Source: Cynocephalus volans (taxonomy: Eukaryota; Chordata; Mammalia; Dermoptera; Cynocephalidae). From it: a stretch of 64,000 bases of DNA. Below, piece after piece: positions 12,171 through 23,900 of this stretch. Below the pieces are notes generated by a model. The model worked only from the letters and a program-made list of their open reading frames with translations. It did no database searches and was not told where the DNA came from. Each line of letters begins with the position of its first letter. The first letter of the stretch is position 1. The DNA lies in assembly GCF_027409185.1 (NCBI RefSeq), contig NC_084466.1:69422501-69486500 (forward strand), written 5' to 3'. Made by a program: the position numbers and the translations under genes.

Positions 12171-12377
12171 AATGCTGGATTACAACAAAGTTGAGGATGG
12201 TGGTTGCCTCAATAGTGGATAATTCTACGGATGATGCAAGAAGCTAAGGAAGGAGCAGTAGCTGGGAAGCCACAGTGTTGATAATAATCTTGCTGTTGGG
12301 TCAGTTGGGATTCATAGGTGTTCTCTATGTTATTATGCTTTATAACTATATATGTTTATACGTATTTCCTTTATTTT

Positions 12378-12549
12378 TTATTTTTTATTTTTTTAAGATG
12401 ACCAGTAAGGGGATCTTAACCCTTGACTTGGTGTTGTCAGCCCCACGCTCTCCCAACTGAGTAACCAGCCATCCCCATATAGGGATCTGAACCCATGGCC
12501 TTGGTGTTATCAGTACCACACTCTCCCAAGTGAGCCATGGGGCTGGCCC
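12378..12549 (-). mobile_element. Dimeric tRNA-derived SINE
   Basis: On the minus strand two tRNA-Ile-like units follow each other: 'ggccagccccatggctcacttgggagagtg' then 'gggatggctggttactcagttgggagagcg', each with a B-box-like sequence, ending 'taaggggatcttaaccc' reversed and an A-rich tail. This is the dimer form also seen at 39856 and 40822. Confidence 0.85.
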
Positions 12550-13689
12550 TATATTTCCTTTATATCCAATAAACTGATAAGATAATGAAGGAAAAACCTT
12601 GAAGTGATTGACAGAATGGAAACAAATACTAACTATTCTTTCTAGAAGACTGAGGAAGAAGGGGAGGGGAGAAATAGTACAACAGCTAGTGGGAGACACA
12701 GGATAGGAGAGAGATTTTAGAACAAAGGCAAACTGGATGGCTTCACAGGTAAAGGGGAAAAGTCTGCAGAGAAAGGGACAGACTGGAGGTGAAGAGAAAA
12801 GATGGCCAATAAAGACTCGAGAGAGGAAGGGACACTGGTAGAGATGACGACCTTGAAAATAAGGCAGGACTGTCCTCTGATATTACAGATCAGAAGATAA
12901 AAAAAAGGTTGTAGGTCAAAACAAAATAGGTTGAAGGTGGATAGAACCACCAATGGTGCCAATTTCCTTGCGATAAGTGAGATCACGTGTTGAGAATCAG
13001 GTGAAGAATGAGCAGAAGGCTCTCTGCAAGTGGTAAAGGCTTGCAAGAGTCGCAAGAAGTTGACAAAGGACAAGTAAAAGGCATTAGAAGACACAATAGA
13101 GACTAGAAATGAGAAATTGTTAGCAGCACCACCACATGGTTGTCTGAATTTCTGGTTCTAACACAACTGCTATGTTCTGAAACAACAGATTTCACAATTC
13201 CTGGTGTCTTAAAAGTCGTATTTGCTGTGAATTGCACTACCATGAAAAGTCATTCTGCTTTGCCCTCTATTGCACTGACCTTTGATCCACTCAGATTTTC
13301 TCCTTTAACTTAGCCTAGGAAAAAGTGACAGACACTTCAGAATTTTACTTGGCAATGATTGCAATTTTCTCCTACAGATAAAAATGATAATGAAGTCACC
13401 TGAACATGGATACTTCCTTGATAACTACACTATGGTATCAGTAAGCAGTGACCATGTCACTGGGCCATCTCCACCCTTCTCATTCAGAGGAAAATGTGTC
13501 AGGTAAAGAAGTGTTTAAAATCCAGCTTATTACCCAGCTACACAGGTACCAACTACACTCTGTGTTGCTGCTGTTAGTACTACCATTGGCCTCTGACACT
13601 CCGAACAGTGCAGTCTAGACAGCCTAGTTTCTCTACTGAGAAGACAATTCCACAGCCAATCAGGGTAGAAGAGTCAATTTTGCAGTTCT
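12550..13689. other. Intronic stretch, nothing recognised
   Basis: No conserved ORF, RNA gene or clear repeat family. The minus frame at 12717-13094 (125 codons) has low-complexity composition and no family signature, so I treat it as fortuitous. Confidence 0.5.
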
Positions 13690-14210
13690 TTTTTAGTTTT
13701 TTCAGCCACCTCTGGTCTGGAAGGGGATGATCATTTTCAATAGCCTCCAGCTGGTCTCCCAGCAGCTACCTTCCCACTTAACCCTCCTCCTTGGAGGAGT
13801 GCCCCAGACTGTTTTCCCATGCTCAAGCTCTCCAGTCTGTGGGGTAAAGTCCAAACTCCTGGCCTGATAAATGGGACCTTCCACAACCAGTCTTCCAGCC
13901 TTGCCAAGCCCCCCATACACACCCCCCACCCCATGCATCTCTCCATTTCCAATCCTCTGGACATGCCACACCCTTCCCACCAAGCTACTGTGTGCCCAGC
14001 CAATGCCTGCTCTTCCCTTAAGACCCATTTGAGCACCACCTCTTTTTTGTGTCCCTTCCCTCCAGAAAAGGCAAATCCTTTTTGCCTGTGGGCGCAGTAC
14101 TGTGTAGACAGCACGGAGCATGGGGGCTGACCTCGCTTCATCTATGCATCCCCCTGGCTTGGCCCTGCTCTAGGCAATCAGAAGGTGCTTCATGTTTGTG
14201 GACTGAGGCT
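13690..14210 (+). repeat. L2 LINE fragment
   Basis: Pyrimidine-rich L2-like sequence ('ggggtaaagtccaaactcctggcctg', 'atgggaccttccacaac', 'aagacccatttgagcaccacctc'). The long open frames on both strands here are shadows of this repeat. Confidence 0.65.
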
Positions 14211-14535
14211 GAATGACCCAGGTCACCTGGGCACTGCCGCCCCACAGGGAGGCCTCTGAAGAGAAAACAATATGGGGAAATTATGCTATAATTCACTCAT
14301 TCAAGAACAACTGAGTGAGTGAAGAAAGTCCCCACACATTTGGTGTCAGAAGTGTCATGAGTAAAAACAGTACCAAAGGAGTGTCCTTAGTGTTTGAGGA
14401 ACAGTAAGAGTGCCAGAGTGGCTGGAGATAGGGAGGGCGAGGGAGTGGTAGACATGAGGTCAGAGGTCATGGTTGCTTTACATATGGGGAGACTGGGGCA
14501 GAGAGAAGTTAAATAAGCCTAGTCAACTTCTGACC

Positions 14536-15033
14536 CTCTCCCATGCACTGGATCCCCCGTGTGCTGGGTCTCACACCACCCAATGCCCTGGATACCTCAT
14601 TTGCTAGATCTGAGCCCCCCCATGCACTGGATACTCCATGTGCACTGGATCTCACGTTCCCTCTTCCCCCCGTGCACTGGCTCTCATGCCTCCCCATGCG
14701 CTGGATCTCACACACCCCCTCCCTCCATGCAGTGATGTCACACCCCAACCCATTGCACTGGATCTCATGTTTTGCACCCCCCTACACTGGTTCTTACACC
14801 CTCCCCATGCCCTGGATCCCTCCTGTGTGCTGGGCCTGACCCCCCATGCACTGGATACACCCTGTGCACTGGATCTCACATTCCCCCCCGCCCCATGTGC
14901 TGGATCTCACGTTCCCCCTCCTTGTGCACTGGATTCACGCCTCCCCCTCCTCTTATGCACTGGATCTCACCCTACTCCCTGTGTGCTGGATCTCACATCT
15001 CCCCTAACCCCACATGCACTGGATCTCACCCCT
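14536..15033 (+). repeat. GC-rich minisatellite built on 'TGCACTGGATCTCAC'
   Basis: About 14-16 imperfect copies of a C-rich unit containing (C/T)(G/A)TGCACTGGAT(C/A)(T/C)CAC, with C-tract spacers of variable length (period roughly 25-45 bp). The translated repeats (LDLT-, TGSH-like) explain the overlapping long frames on both strands. Confidence 0.9.
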
Positions 15034-15137
15034 CTTGCCTGCTCAAGAGCTTCCTTGCAGTGCTGTGCCCTGTCTCCTGCACTGATCTCTCTCAAGCCTT
15101 CTAGATGATTCCAACAGAGGTGAAAACCTGCTTTCAG

Positions 15138-15232
15138 GGGCTGGCCAGTTAGCTTAGTTGGTTAGAGCACAGCTTTGTAATACCAATGTCAAGGGTCAGT
15201 TTCCCATACCAGTTAGCTGCCAAGAAAACCCA
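15138..15232 (+). mobile_element. tRNA-derived SINE monomer
   Basis: Head 'ggctggccagttagcttagttggttagagc' corresponds to a tRNA A-box region, 'gggtcagtttccc' to a degraded B-box, followed by an A-rich end 'gccaagaaaac'. Similar to the copies at 46304 and 47330. Confidence 0.8.
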
Positions 15233-15689
15233 CAAAACCTGCAGTGACCTCTCCAGCCTCTAAAGCAACAACCATGTCAACACCCCTTGGCTGGAGCTCT
15301 GTCTAGCTAGGACTCCATAACTCCTGACCCTCCTTTAAGCAGGAGTCCTGCAGGAGCTGCCTGCACACACCCTCTCTCGCTTCCCCACAACAGCCCAGGG
15401 AGGACAGGACAGGTCAGCCCATGAGACAGGAGGGAAGCCAAGGGGAGAGAAGCAACGGCAGAGATGAGGACAACAGCTGACACTGACATGACTGGCAGAG
15501 GCCACTGGTGACCTGACATGCTGGGTGGAAGGGGCCCTGGGAGCCATGGCTCAAGTGAAGATTGCTGCGTGGGGAGGAGGGTGAGCTGGCTGAGGGATCT
15601 GGGTGGAGGTGATTACGGGCAGGTCTACTTGCATGTCAGGTGGTGGGTTTGCAGGTGCTTATTGCATGAGCAAAAATAAGGACGACTGC

Positions 15690-15860
15690 GCTGTATTGCT
15701 AGGGCAATCGTCAGAATCCTGCCGATGTAGCCAATTGTATTGCTAGGGCTAAAGCTAGGAGCCACAGACCCTTCAAACCCGTTGTACAGGCTGGGTCACA
15801 AACCCCTCACATGTCAGGCTGGGTCACCAGACCCCTCACGTGCCTGGCCCCTGAAGCTAT
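15690..15860 (+). repeat. Unclassified interspersed repeat, copy B
   Basis: Aligned with the reverse complement of 7660-7860 (see copy A). It includes a short internal reiteration of 'ggctgggtcac...acccctca'. Family unknown to me. Confidence 0.65.
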
Positions 15861-16059
15861 CTAGGGGCCCATCCAGAGCTACCTCATTAGCACAAACTCA
15901 GGTACAGTTGAGGGGCTTACTATGGAATGACCAAGGAAGCTCCTATCATTCAGGAAATTCCAAGGGTTTTAGAAACTCTGTCAGGAAACTGGGACAAAGA
16001 CGAAATATGTATTTCTTATCATCAAACTCCTAGGACTTTGACACTCAACCTACAACACT

Positions 16060-16375
16060 TCCTTGCAACCTGAATCATTCGGGTCTCTACTTAAATGCCA
16101 CCTCCCCAGGGAAACAATTCTTGACCACCTACTTAAAATAGTATCTTCCTCCCCACCCATGTCAGTCTTTATGTCCCTACCCTGCTCTGTTTTCTTCACT
16201 GTACTAACCAGTACCTGAAATAAAACTATTTATTTGTTTACCTTTTTCCTTTTTTTTTTCCTGTATCTCCTACTAAGATGTAACTTCCTTGAGGGCAGTC
16301 TTGGACTTACCTAGATCCCCAGTGCCTAGAATATCTGGCACATAGTATTCAAAAAAATATTTGTTGAATGAATGA
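16060..16375 (+). repeat. L2 LINE 3' end
   Basis: 'cttaaatgccacctcccc', then 'cttgagggcagtcttgg', 'ccagtgcctagaatatctggcacatag' and 'aaatatttgttgaatgaatga' form the diagnostic L2 3' terminus. Confidence 0.85.
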
Positions 16376-16919
16376 TGATAACAATAAATAACACCTATAT
16401 CAAAGGGTTTTGTGAGGATTAAATGAGAGAGTGCACATGGAGCGATATAAAGTGCTTAACTCAATGCCTAGCACACCATAAGCTCAATAACGTTGGCTGA
16501 TGAGATTATCAAAGGAAAACAGAATAGGGTGAGATCAACATGGGCAGGGGCAGTTACTGAAGGTTTCAAGGAGGCGACAGGTCTTGGGCAGGATCTGGAA
16601 GGACAAGGATTTACCTTTCTAGGTGGATGCACTGCAGGCGGTCTGAAGTGTCTCTTCCTGTGCACATGCCTCCTGTGCACATGCACATGAAGAGTGCACT
16701 CCACCAACGTACACTCTTCACACCCCAATCAAATGCAGAATCATCACACTGGAAGAATCATCTCCGAACCAGCCTCTCTCTGTCCAACCATTAATCCACT
16801 TATCCTTCAGTTCTATACCACCAGAACAATTTCACTACTAATGGACACTCAATAATGGCGCTGAATTAATTAATTTCAGAAATCTGGAGGAAAGGCACAG
16901 CCTACTCTTCCGTCCAGCA

Positions 16920-17230
16920 ATCCAGGTAAAGATGTCTATCATAAAGAAATACTTAAGTGTCAGCATTCAAAATCATGTATGAGGATGTCCACTTGTGACA
17001 GTGTGACAGAGAGAAACAATCCATGTTGTTCACCCACAGGGAACAATAAATATAGTACATCCATACCGTGCAGAAGTTAAACTGAGTAAGACAGTCACTT
17101 ACTGAAACGATCTCCAAAATATTGTTAAATTGAAAGGAAGTTGGAGAATGCACACCATGTGATCTCATTTATGTAAAACAAACACAGACGTTAAAACCAC
17201 ACACGTAAAATCTACATATTTCTCTGAGGA
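16920..17230 (+). repeat. L1/HAL1-like 3' fragment
   Basis: 'caacaataaatatagtacatcc', 'ctccaaaatattgttaaattg' and 'tgtgatctcatttatgtaaaac' resemble the ORF2-tail region of old L1/HAL1 elements. Highly decayed. Confidence 0.55.
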
Positions 17231-17795
17231 AATACACCTATATATCTTAACCACTGTATTTTCAGCCCTTCAACACCATGCCGGAAATAGAGTAAGTTTT
17301 CAATAAATATTTGTTGAATGAAGACATACATACATGAAGGACTGGAACGTAAATCTGCTTTTCATGCTATTTCTGTACTATTTGCATTTTTAGAGACCGC
17401 ATTAATGTATTAATTGTATAATTAAAATGAATACAAAATAGCTATTTTTAAAAAGTTGTAGGCACCTTTGGAATAACTTCTCCAGGTAACTAATTTGTTT
17501 TAAGCAATTAGGGCTCTTACACAGCAATTCAGTTTACCTCTCAGGCATCAGAACCTTTAACAACAGAAAAACGAGGAGAAAAGTGCTGGGTTTTCAACTG
17601 TTCCTGCACAGGCGCCGATTGCGTGCCCTTTCTAAAGGGTGCTCTTCTCCCAAACCCCGACTCCCGCTGAAGCTGGGGCTCCTGCGCTCGGCCTTCCCTG
17701 CGCACCCCCAGGAGCCGAGGAAGGACGGCAGGTGGGAAGGAAAGTCCCCCAGGTAGGTGTGCGCACACCGCGCGGCGTGGGGCAAGGACACTTAC

Positions 17796-17846
17796 TTTCC
17801 GACTGGCCCCTTCTCTAGCTGTAATCTGTCTCTTCTGCTCAGGCAT
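17796..17846 (-). CDS. ATP7B: ATP7B coding exon 1 (copper-transporting P1B-ATPase, first 17 residues)
   Basis: The minus strand encodes MPEQKRQITAREGASRK followed by the consensus donor GTAAGT (GT at 17794-17795). This matches the start of human ATP7B except Lys for Glu at residue 5, and the exon ends after codon 17 as in human. ATP7B moves Cu(I) into the trans-Golgi for ceruloplasmin loading and into vesicles for biliary export; its loss causes Wilson disease in people. The rest of the protein (six metal-binding domains, transmembrane and ATPase domains) is outside the window. An in-frame ATG lies one codon upstream (17849), so initiation at either is possible; I chose the one matching the human protein. 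It shares a CpG-island promoter with ALG11. Confidence 0.93.
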
Positions 17847-18740
17847 CATCCCCCGCAGACACCAATTTCTTCTCCGATCCAGCCCAGAGCCTAAAGGTCA
17901 CCTGGTCAGCGCGAGAGAAGCACGGTGTTAACACACAGGGAGGCGGAGCGGGGTGTGAAGGCACGTTTGCGGTTCGGCTTGAACCCGAGGGGTCCGGCAA
18001 CCGGCCCCTTCGTTTTGGACCACAGGATCCGCAGCCCTCACCCCGGAGGTTGATTCAAAGTTGCGCGCCGCCGTGCCCCTGACTGCTGGGCGCGGGGATG
18101 AGAGCGCGAGGGGAGGGGGCCTCGGACCCTCACCCGCTCCCGAGGCGGGCCTGGCGGTGCCGGCCTGACGCTGCTGGCCGACCGGTGTCCTCGGACGGGC
18201 TGGCACCGCAGGGCGGGGACCCGTCCTTTCCCACTACCGAGGTCTCCGCTACCTCGGGCCGGTGCGCCCGGGACACGGTCCTCAGATCCCCGCCGTACGC
18301 TGGGGAGGGAGAGAGGGCGAACGGCCGCGAACCGGCCCGAGGTGCCAATCCCAGGGCTCGCCCACCACGGGCAGGGAAGGTGCGGCGTGGTGCGGCGCCG
18401 GTCCGCTATGCGCAGCCCCCTCTCGGACTCTACGCCTGACTCCTGGGCACCGCGGGGCCCCAACACCGCACGCGCGGCGGGAGTGAACTCTGCACCTGGA
18501 AAATCGATCCGCGACGCGAAACAGCTTCCCATTTCTCCAACGGGCGACGGGCTTTGGGCGGGGGGCGGGGGGCGGGGGCGCCCCAGCCGGGGCTCCCAGT
18601 GGGGGAGGGGGCCGGGGCGGGAGCGCCAGCTGTCCATCACAGGCCACGCCCCCGCAGCACAATTCCCACTACCGTCCCGCCCAAGGGGGCGGGACCCGTG
18701 TACGCCACGCCGAAAACTTGTCTTCGCCTCGGCAGATTCT

Positions 18741-18842
18741 ATTGGCTGGAAGGCCGTGGGACGTTACTACCAGCAACCAATTGAAACGTATAATCGGCCC
18801 ATAAGGGCGTGGGGAGCAGCGCCCGTTTACATAGGAACCAAT
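18741..18842 (+). promoter_or_regulatory. CCAAT-box cluster upstream of ALG11
   Basis: ATTGG at 18741-18745 and CCAAT at 18777-18781 and 18838-18842 lie 50-150 bp before the ALG11 start codon. The spacings of 36 and 61 bp are of the kind seen in TATA-less NF-Y-driven housekeeping promoters. Function is inferred. Confidence 0.6.
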
Positions 18843-18890
18843 AGAGAAGAAGAACAGTCAATCGTTTCCTGAGTTCGGGGGTGGCGGAAG

Positions 18891-18934
18891 ATGGCGGCCG
18901 CTGGAGGGGGTTGGTGTCTGTGCGAGTTGTTGAG
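18891..18934 (+). CDS. ALG11: ALG11 coding exon 1
   Basis: ALG11 is the ER membrane GDP-mannose:Man3GlcNAc2-PP-dolichol alpha-1,2-mannosyltransferase (GT4 family). It works on the cytosolic face of the ER and adds the fourth and fifth mannoses to the N-glycan precursor. Exon 1 gives MAAAGGGWCLCELL plus two bases of Arg15 and ends at the donor GTAAGA. The start ATG has a good context (A at -3, G at +4). All four exons join in phase to 1,479 nt, that is 492 codons plus stop, the same length as human ALG11. The Ala/Gly-rich residues 2-7 differ from the human N-terminus, which is variable. The gene is divergent from ATP7B with a shared CpG-island promoter. Confidence 0.93.
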
Positions 18935-20221
18935 GTAAGAAGCGGGTGGTGTGGGCTCGGAGGCGTTTTCTGTTCTGTGGTGATACTTGTACGTCCAGTG
19001 AAGCAAAAGTTTGCGGGGGAATGGTCTTCATTGTCATGAATCTAGGATATTTTCTCAGGCCAGTGAGCAGTCTTTTCCCTTTAGGGTCTTCTAGACCAGC
19101 TGCAGCGGACTAGGTCTTAGAGACTCAGTTTACCGCGTTTTCTTCGTCTGCTTCGCTGCTGGCTGAGGTCGCGTTTCCCGCTCTGCTTCAGCGTTTTCAT
19201 TCTCCGTACTCCCAATTAGTCTTCATAAATTATTTACATTCGTTTTTCGTTTTCCTTTATGATTGAACCAATAATGATTTTCCAATCTGTTATGTCTCTC
19301 ATTTCAGTAAAGAAGAAACCGGATCTTCCTTCTCTTCTCTTAGTTTCTCCTCTTTAACTCAGCTAGAACTACCATTGTTAACACAATTCACTGAGCTATA
19401 AAGTTTATGTTAAATCCTCTGCTTCTTTGATCATCCATTGATTTATTTTTTCTGATTGATGTAAGAATAGTTATATAAAATATTATTACCTTTATTCTTA
19501 TTATGTAGATGATATACTGTTTCTTTTAGAAAATTTAGGAATTAGATGAGTAAAAGGAAAAGTCACCACGAATGCTACTCTCTCCAAAGTTTAGGTATTT
19601 CTTATTCATTTTTGTCTTCTGTATTTCAAACTCTATAATGATTATTTAAAACATTCTGAGTGGGAAAGTCTATTTGCAGAGCCTTCATGTTCTTCTTTGC
19701 CATATGGTACATTCCTAAGTCACTGCTTTACATTGTAATGGCTAAATAAATGTTTCCTGAATGAATGACAAAAATTATCTTTTTAAAACCATGCGTTTAC
19801 ATATGGGTAAACATTATTTAATAGTGCCTATTTTAGTTATATTTAAACAGATTCTAAAATGGGTAATTTTGATGTGCAAGTACTGTAGGATGTTTTAATA
19901 AAATTTATTTATAGAACCTGTAAGTGTTTTTTTAAAACTAACCAGACTCAAAGGACTGGTTTAACTTTAATCATTAATGTGATTTTTCCCCCCTGATTTT
20001 TAGGCAATATAGTTCAATTTGAAAGGCCTACAGCATGAATTTTCCCACCTAAATCTAAAATTTTTAGATTCTTTGGGTCAGCTACATTTTAAATACACTT
20101 CTGAAAGCTTGTCCTTAGAAAACAAACTGTTCTATGTAGAGTTGCTTTTGTAAACTCATATATGCTGAATGTTAAATAAATGACAGATCTTACCACTTCT
20201 GTCCAACTCTGTTCGTTCTTT

Positions 20222-21070
20222 AAAGCAGGGGTTCTCAAAGTGTGTTCCATGAACCAATACCCTTTCAGTGGGTCCTCAAGGTCAAAACTTCTAAAAATAA
20301 TATTAATGTAACCTTTGCCTTTTTCAGTATGTTGACACTTATACTGATAGTGCAAAAAACCCTTAGCAGGAATGAAGACAGTTGATGTCAAACTGCACTA
20401 GTAGTCATTTTGTTTTTCACCATCATGCACTTGCTAAAACCAGTTTTACTTTAAAATATCCTTGATAAAACAGTAAAAATTATTAATTTTGTTCAATCTC
20501 GACCCTTGAGTACATACCTTTTTAATATACTATGTAACAAAACAGAAGGTCTGCATAAAGCTCTTCTCCAGTGATGGCTATTTCAAGGAAAACGTCTTAT
20601 ATGAGTATGATTGTCTAAATTGCAAGCTGAACTAGACACTTTCTTTAGTGGGACACCATTCTTAACTTGAGAGAATGACGGACAAACTATCAGTTCATGA
20701 TGTTACAAAATCATGGGTAGGTAAAAGATCCAAAGTGCAAGATAGACCAATGGATTTTAAGTAACAGTATGAAAAGGTCATTGATAGGGTTTCAGATTCT
20801 ATGTTGCAATTGACCATTAAGAAACTGCCACTTGTCCGATTGGTATAGTATCAAAGAAGAATATCGGGAACTATCTGAAAAGCTAAATATATATGATATA
20901 TGTAAAAAATAAATATATATAAATATATACTCCTCCCTTTTCCTACTGCATATCTGAGTGAGCCTGGATTTTCTTCGTATGCTTCAACCAAAACAACATG
21001 TCACTACAGATTAAATACAGAAGCAGAGAGGAGAAACCACTGTCTTGGTTAAGATTAAGTCAGACGTTAA
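20222..21070 (+). repeat. hAT-type DNA transposon remnant
   Basis: The left end 'gcaggggttctcaaagtgtg' is typical of hAT terminal repeats. Internal sequence such as 'gatggctatttcaaggaaaacg' and 'gaatatcgggaactatctgaaaagc' looks like decayed coding sequence. An AT repeat at 20885-20930 interrupts it. The subfamily (Zaphod or Charlie-like) is not resolved. Confidence 0.5.
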
Positions 21071-21221
21071 AGAGATTTGCAAAAATGTAGTACATTGTTT
21101 GGAAAATATAACTTTTTAATAAAAATATATGTTAATTTATAACAAATTTATCATTATTTTTAAGTGAGTTCATAATTATTTTAATTCCTCAGTTTTCTTT
21201 TCATATATGCTAAATGTTGGT

Positions 21222-21462
21222 AGATGTGGTTCTCAAACACAGGTGATTTTGCCCCTTAAATGACATTTAGCAATATCTGAGATATTTTTGATTGTCATGA
21301 TTGAGAGGGTGGTACTGGCATCCATTAGATCCAGGCCAGGGATGCTGCTAAACATCTTATAATGGACAGGACAGCTCCCAACCCCCCACTCCCCCATACA
21401 CAACAAAGAATTATTGATCCAAAACGTAACTAGTGTCGAGGTTAAGAAATCCTGATGCAAAG
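21222..21462 (+). repeat. Non-autonomous hAT element
   Basis: 'gtggttctcaaacacaggtgattttgcccc' at the left, internal 'gccagggatgctgctaaacatct' and 'gacaggacagctccc', and the right end 'cgaggttaagaaatcctg' are the signature of a common ancient mammalian hAT MITE. Confidence 0.75.
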
Positions 21463-22034
21463 GCTGTATTGGGTCCTCAGTAGTTTTTAAGGGTATAAAG
21501 GTATCCCGAGACCAAATCATTCTAATAAGTCAAATACCTCTTCAAGTAATAGATTTGTTCACAATAGGAAATCCCACATGAAAAATTTATTTCAAAACTA
21601 AATATCAATAAAATATGTATTTCTCTAAAGAATTTGTATGTTTTCTACTTATGGATAACGAAACCATGTACAAGATATCCCCTATTTGCTTTAGTCATTA
21701 AACAGCCCAGAGCCCCCAATCTGCTGTTCACTACTATGTACAAACTTATAGCCTGCAGATCTGTGTCTCCCCTCAACCTCCACCCCTACATATACACCAC
21801 CTTTAACTTTATGTTTTCCCTGGTCCTGAATTTTCATTGTTTGTTTTTAGTATTTTATTGCTTTCATGTCTTATAAGCCCCTCAAATCCTTTATAAAGTA
21901 TAGACAGGGTATAAAAATATTGTTAGGTACCAACTATATTGGCCAATCCTAAAAGAAAAAGTCCCTTGAAAATTTATTTTAACGTATATTGTAAGAGATG
22001 TCTGAAAAAGTAATACAATTTTGCATTAAGTCAG

Positions 22035-22260
22035 ATATTTACTAGGTGCCTTCTTTGTGCCAGGAATTTTGCCAGGCATTGGGGATATAGTGATGAGCAA
22101 CTCTGGGTCCGTCTTTTTTCAGAGCTTCAGTCAGTCTAGCAGTAATAGAAAACCTTGGAACAGTCAATTTGTGAATGAGCTCATTCAGAGGCACATAAGG
22201 GAAGGTAGTGATATTAGATCATGTAAACAAACAAAATGCAGAGCTGGAAATAGAATTGGG
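22035..22260 (+). repeat. L2-like fragment
   Basis: 'ttactaggtgccttctttgtgccagg', 'gccaggcattggggatatagtgatgagcaa' and 'aatgagctcattc' resemble the region near the 3' end of L2 elements. Decayed; strand call moderate. Confidence 0.55.
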
Positions 22261-22711
22261 GAAATCCAAATTCCATTCCTGTTAACCCAGAAATTGTTCT
22301 GCTTGAGTTGAAGTGAGAGAATAAAAATGATTTACTATCTCACCAGACTTTTAGCTAATGAAATATTGGTCATTCAAAAGACATACTTCTTCGGGTTACA
22401 TATTGTCATTTTGATGGTCAGATGCCATTCCTAATCATGTCTTGATTAGGTTAGTAGTTAAAGTTGTTTTTAATCCTTAACATATATACTAAGTTAGGAG
22501 AAAGGCAGCTCACCATTGATTTTTACTGCTGATTAAAGTATATTAAAAGGGACTTGCATTTTCAGCATTGGATATTTGGTAGCATAATTGAAAAAGTTTA
22601 ATAGCTGAGTATTTTGTTAGCAGACTTGCAAACTACAAAAATTCTCTTTTCTACTAATATATAAAATAGATATGTAAAAAGTAGACTTTAATTTATAGTC
22701 TTTTTTTTTAA

Positions 22712-22984
<273 letters not shown>

Positions 22985-23559
22985 TAGGTATGCATCTTTC
23001 GTAGCTAATTTTCTGTACCGTTAACCATTTTTAGAAAATCATTTCTCAGAAGTTTATCTTTCCTTTTTTTAACTGTTCCTCAATAAGAAAATGTTTCTCT
23101 CATATGCCCACCTGCCTTATAAGATCCTATTGAATTTCAGTTGCTGTGGTGAAGAAATGGAGGGGGAAGTATCTGCCCTTTTATGGCATAATTTAATGGG
23201 AATAACTAGTCACCTTTGGAGAGTGTACACAGAAGAGATTAATTAATAAACAGAAGTATACTAAGCATTGAAGAGCACTTTACAGCTGAATACTTTTAGT
23301 TGGTGTTGGCACACAGGAATAATCGCTATGAAAACATCTAATTGATTCTAATTTTGATATAATAATCAGTTGGATAGTCTTAAATAAATTACCATATTAG
23401 AAGGAATATGTGTTACACATCATTTAATGTTTTAGACTTCCTCATCCATACTTCCTGCACCCCCAAAATATTAACGGTTCCCTTTTAGAAAGGAAAAAGC
23501 ATAGTAAAGTGTAGGTTCCATTATTGTTTTATCATATGAGCAAAACCACTCCATGGTTA

Positions 23560-23900
23560 CCCTCCTTCTTGGCATATGCACTTCATTCACTTCCAAAGCT
23601 TTCACACATAATTCCCTCAGCTATTCCTTTCTACATTCTCAGCCCACCACCCCTGTATTTCCTCTGCTATCTTATGTAACTGCCTAAATCCCAGTAATTC
23701 TCTTAAATCCCAACTTAATTTTCACCTTCTTAAAACCTTCCCTACTCTCATCAGTACTATTCTTTCCTTCTCATAACTGTGCATTAGCTTTGTCTCTAAC
23801 TACATTATCTAACTTGTGAGGGCAGTGGCAAAGTTTCATAATATCTATACGTATAGTCCCCAGCAACCCCTATTACAAATACTCCACCTAAAAAAAAAAA
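23560..23900 (+). repeat. L2 LINE fragment
   Basis: Pyrimidine-rich L2-like sequence: 'tccctcagctattcc', 'ccaacttaattttcaccttcttaaaaccttccc' and 'aacttgtgagggcagtggc'. Old and decayed. Confidence 0.6.

Larger units (their letters stand above)
1..17795 (-). other. ATP7B: ATP7B intron 1 (distal end outside window)
   Basis: Everything left of the ATP7B first-exon splice donor (GT at 17794-17795 on the minus strand) should be intron 1 of ATP7B. None of the metal-binding-domain exon 2, which is large in this family, is recognisable in any frame here, so exon 2 lies beyond position 1. The sequence is repeat-rich. Open frames in it are short and show no conserved protein apart from transposon remnants. 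The individual repeats are listed separately. The extent is an inference from known gene structure. Confidence 0.85.
17590..18960. promoter_or_regulatory. CpG island, shared ATP7B/ALG11 bidirectional promoter
   Basis: A dense CpG-rich block separates the divergent start codons of ATP7B (17846, minus) and ALG11 (18891, plus) by about 1.04 kb. Near ALG11 there are CCAAT boxes at 18777-18781 and 18838-18842 and an inverted one at 18741-18745, with GC boxes ('ggggcggg') around 18560-18620. No TATA box is evident. Candidate metal-response cores (TGCRCNC) lie at 17699-17705, 17760-17766 and 18263-18269; metal-response elements are known from the human ATP7B promoter. Transcription start sites cannot be fixed from sequence. 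The many overlapping frames here reflect CpG-rich composition. Confidence 0.85.

Noticed and set aside
12717-13094. Minus frame of 125 codons
   Set aside because: No recognisable domain, no splice or promoter context, composition like surrounding intron.
14543-15108. Overlapping long frames on both strands, up to 156 codons
   Set aside because: They are translations of the minisatellite; the repeated peptide pattern tracks the DNA unit and is present in all frames.
18038-18872. Frames of 113-200 codons in the CpG island
   Set aside because: High GC suppresses stops in many frames on both strands; Pro/Arg/Gly-rich composition and no family signature. The only supported coding here is ATP7B exon 1 and ALG11 exon 1.
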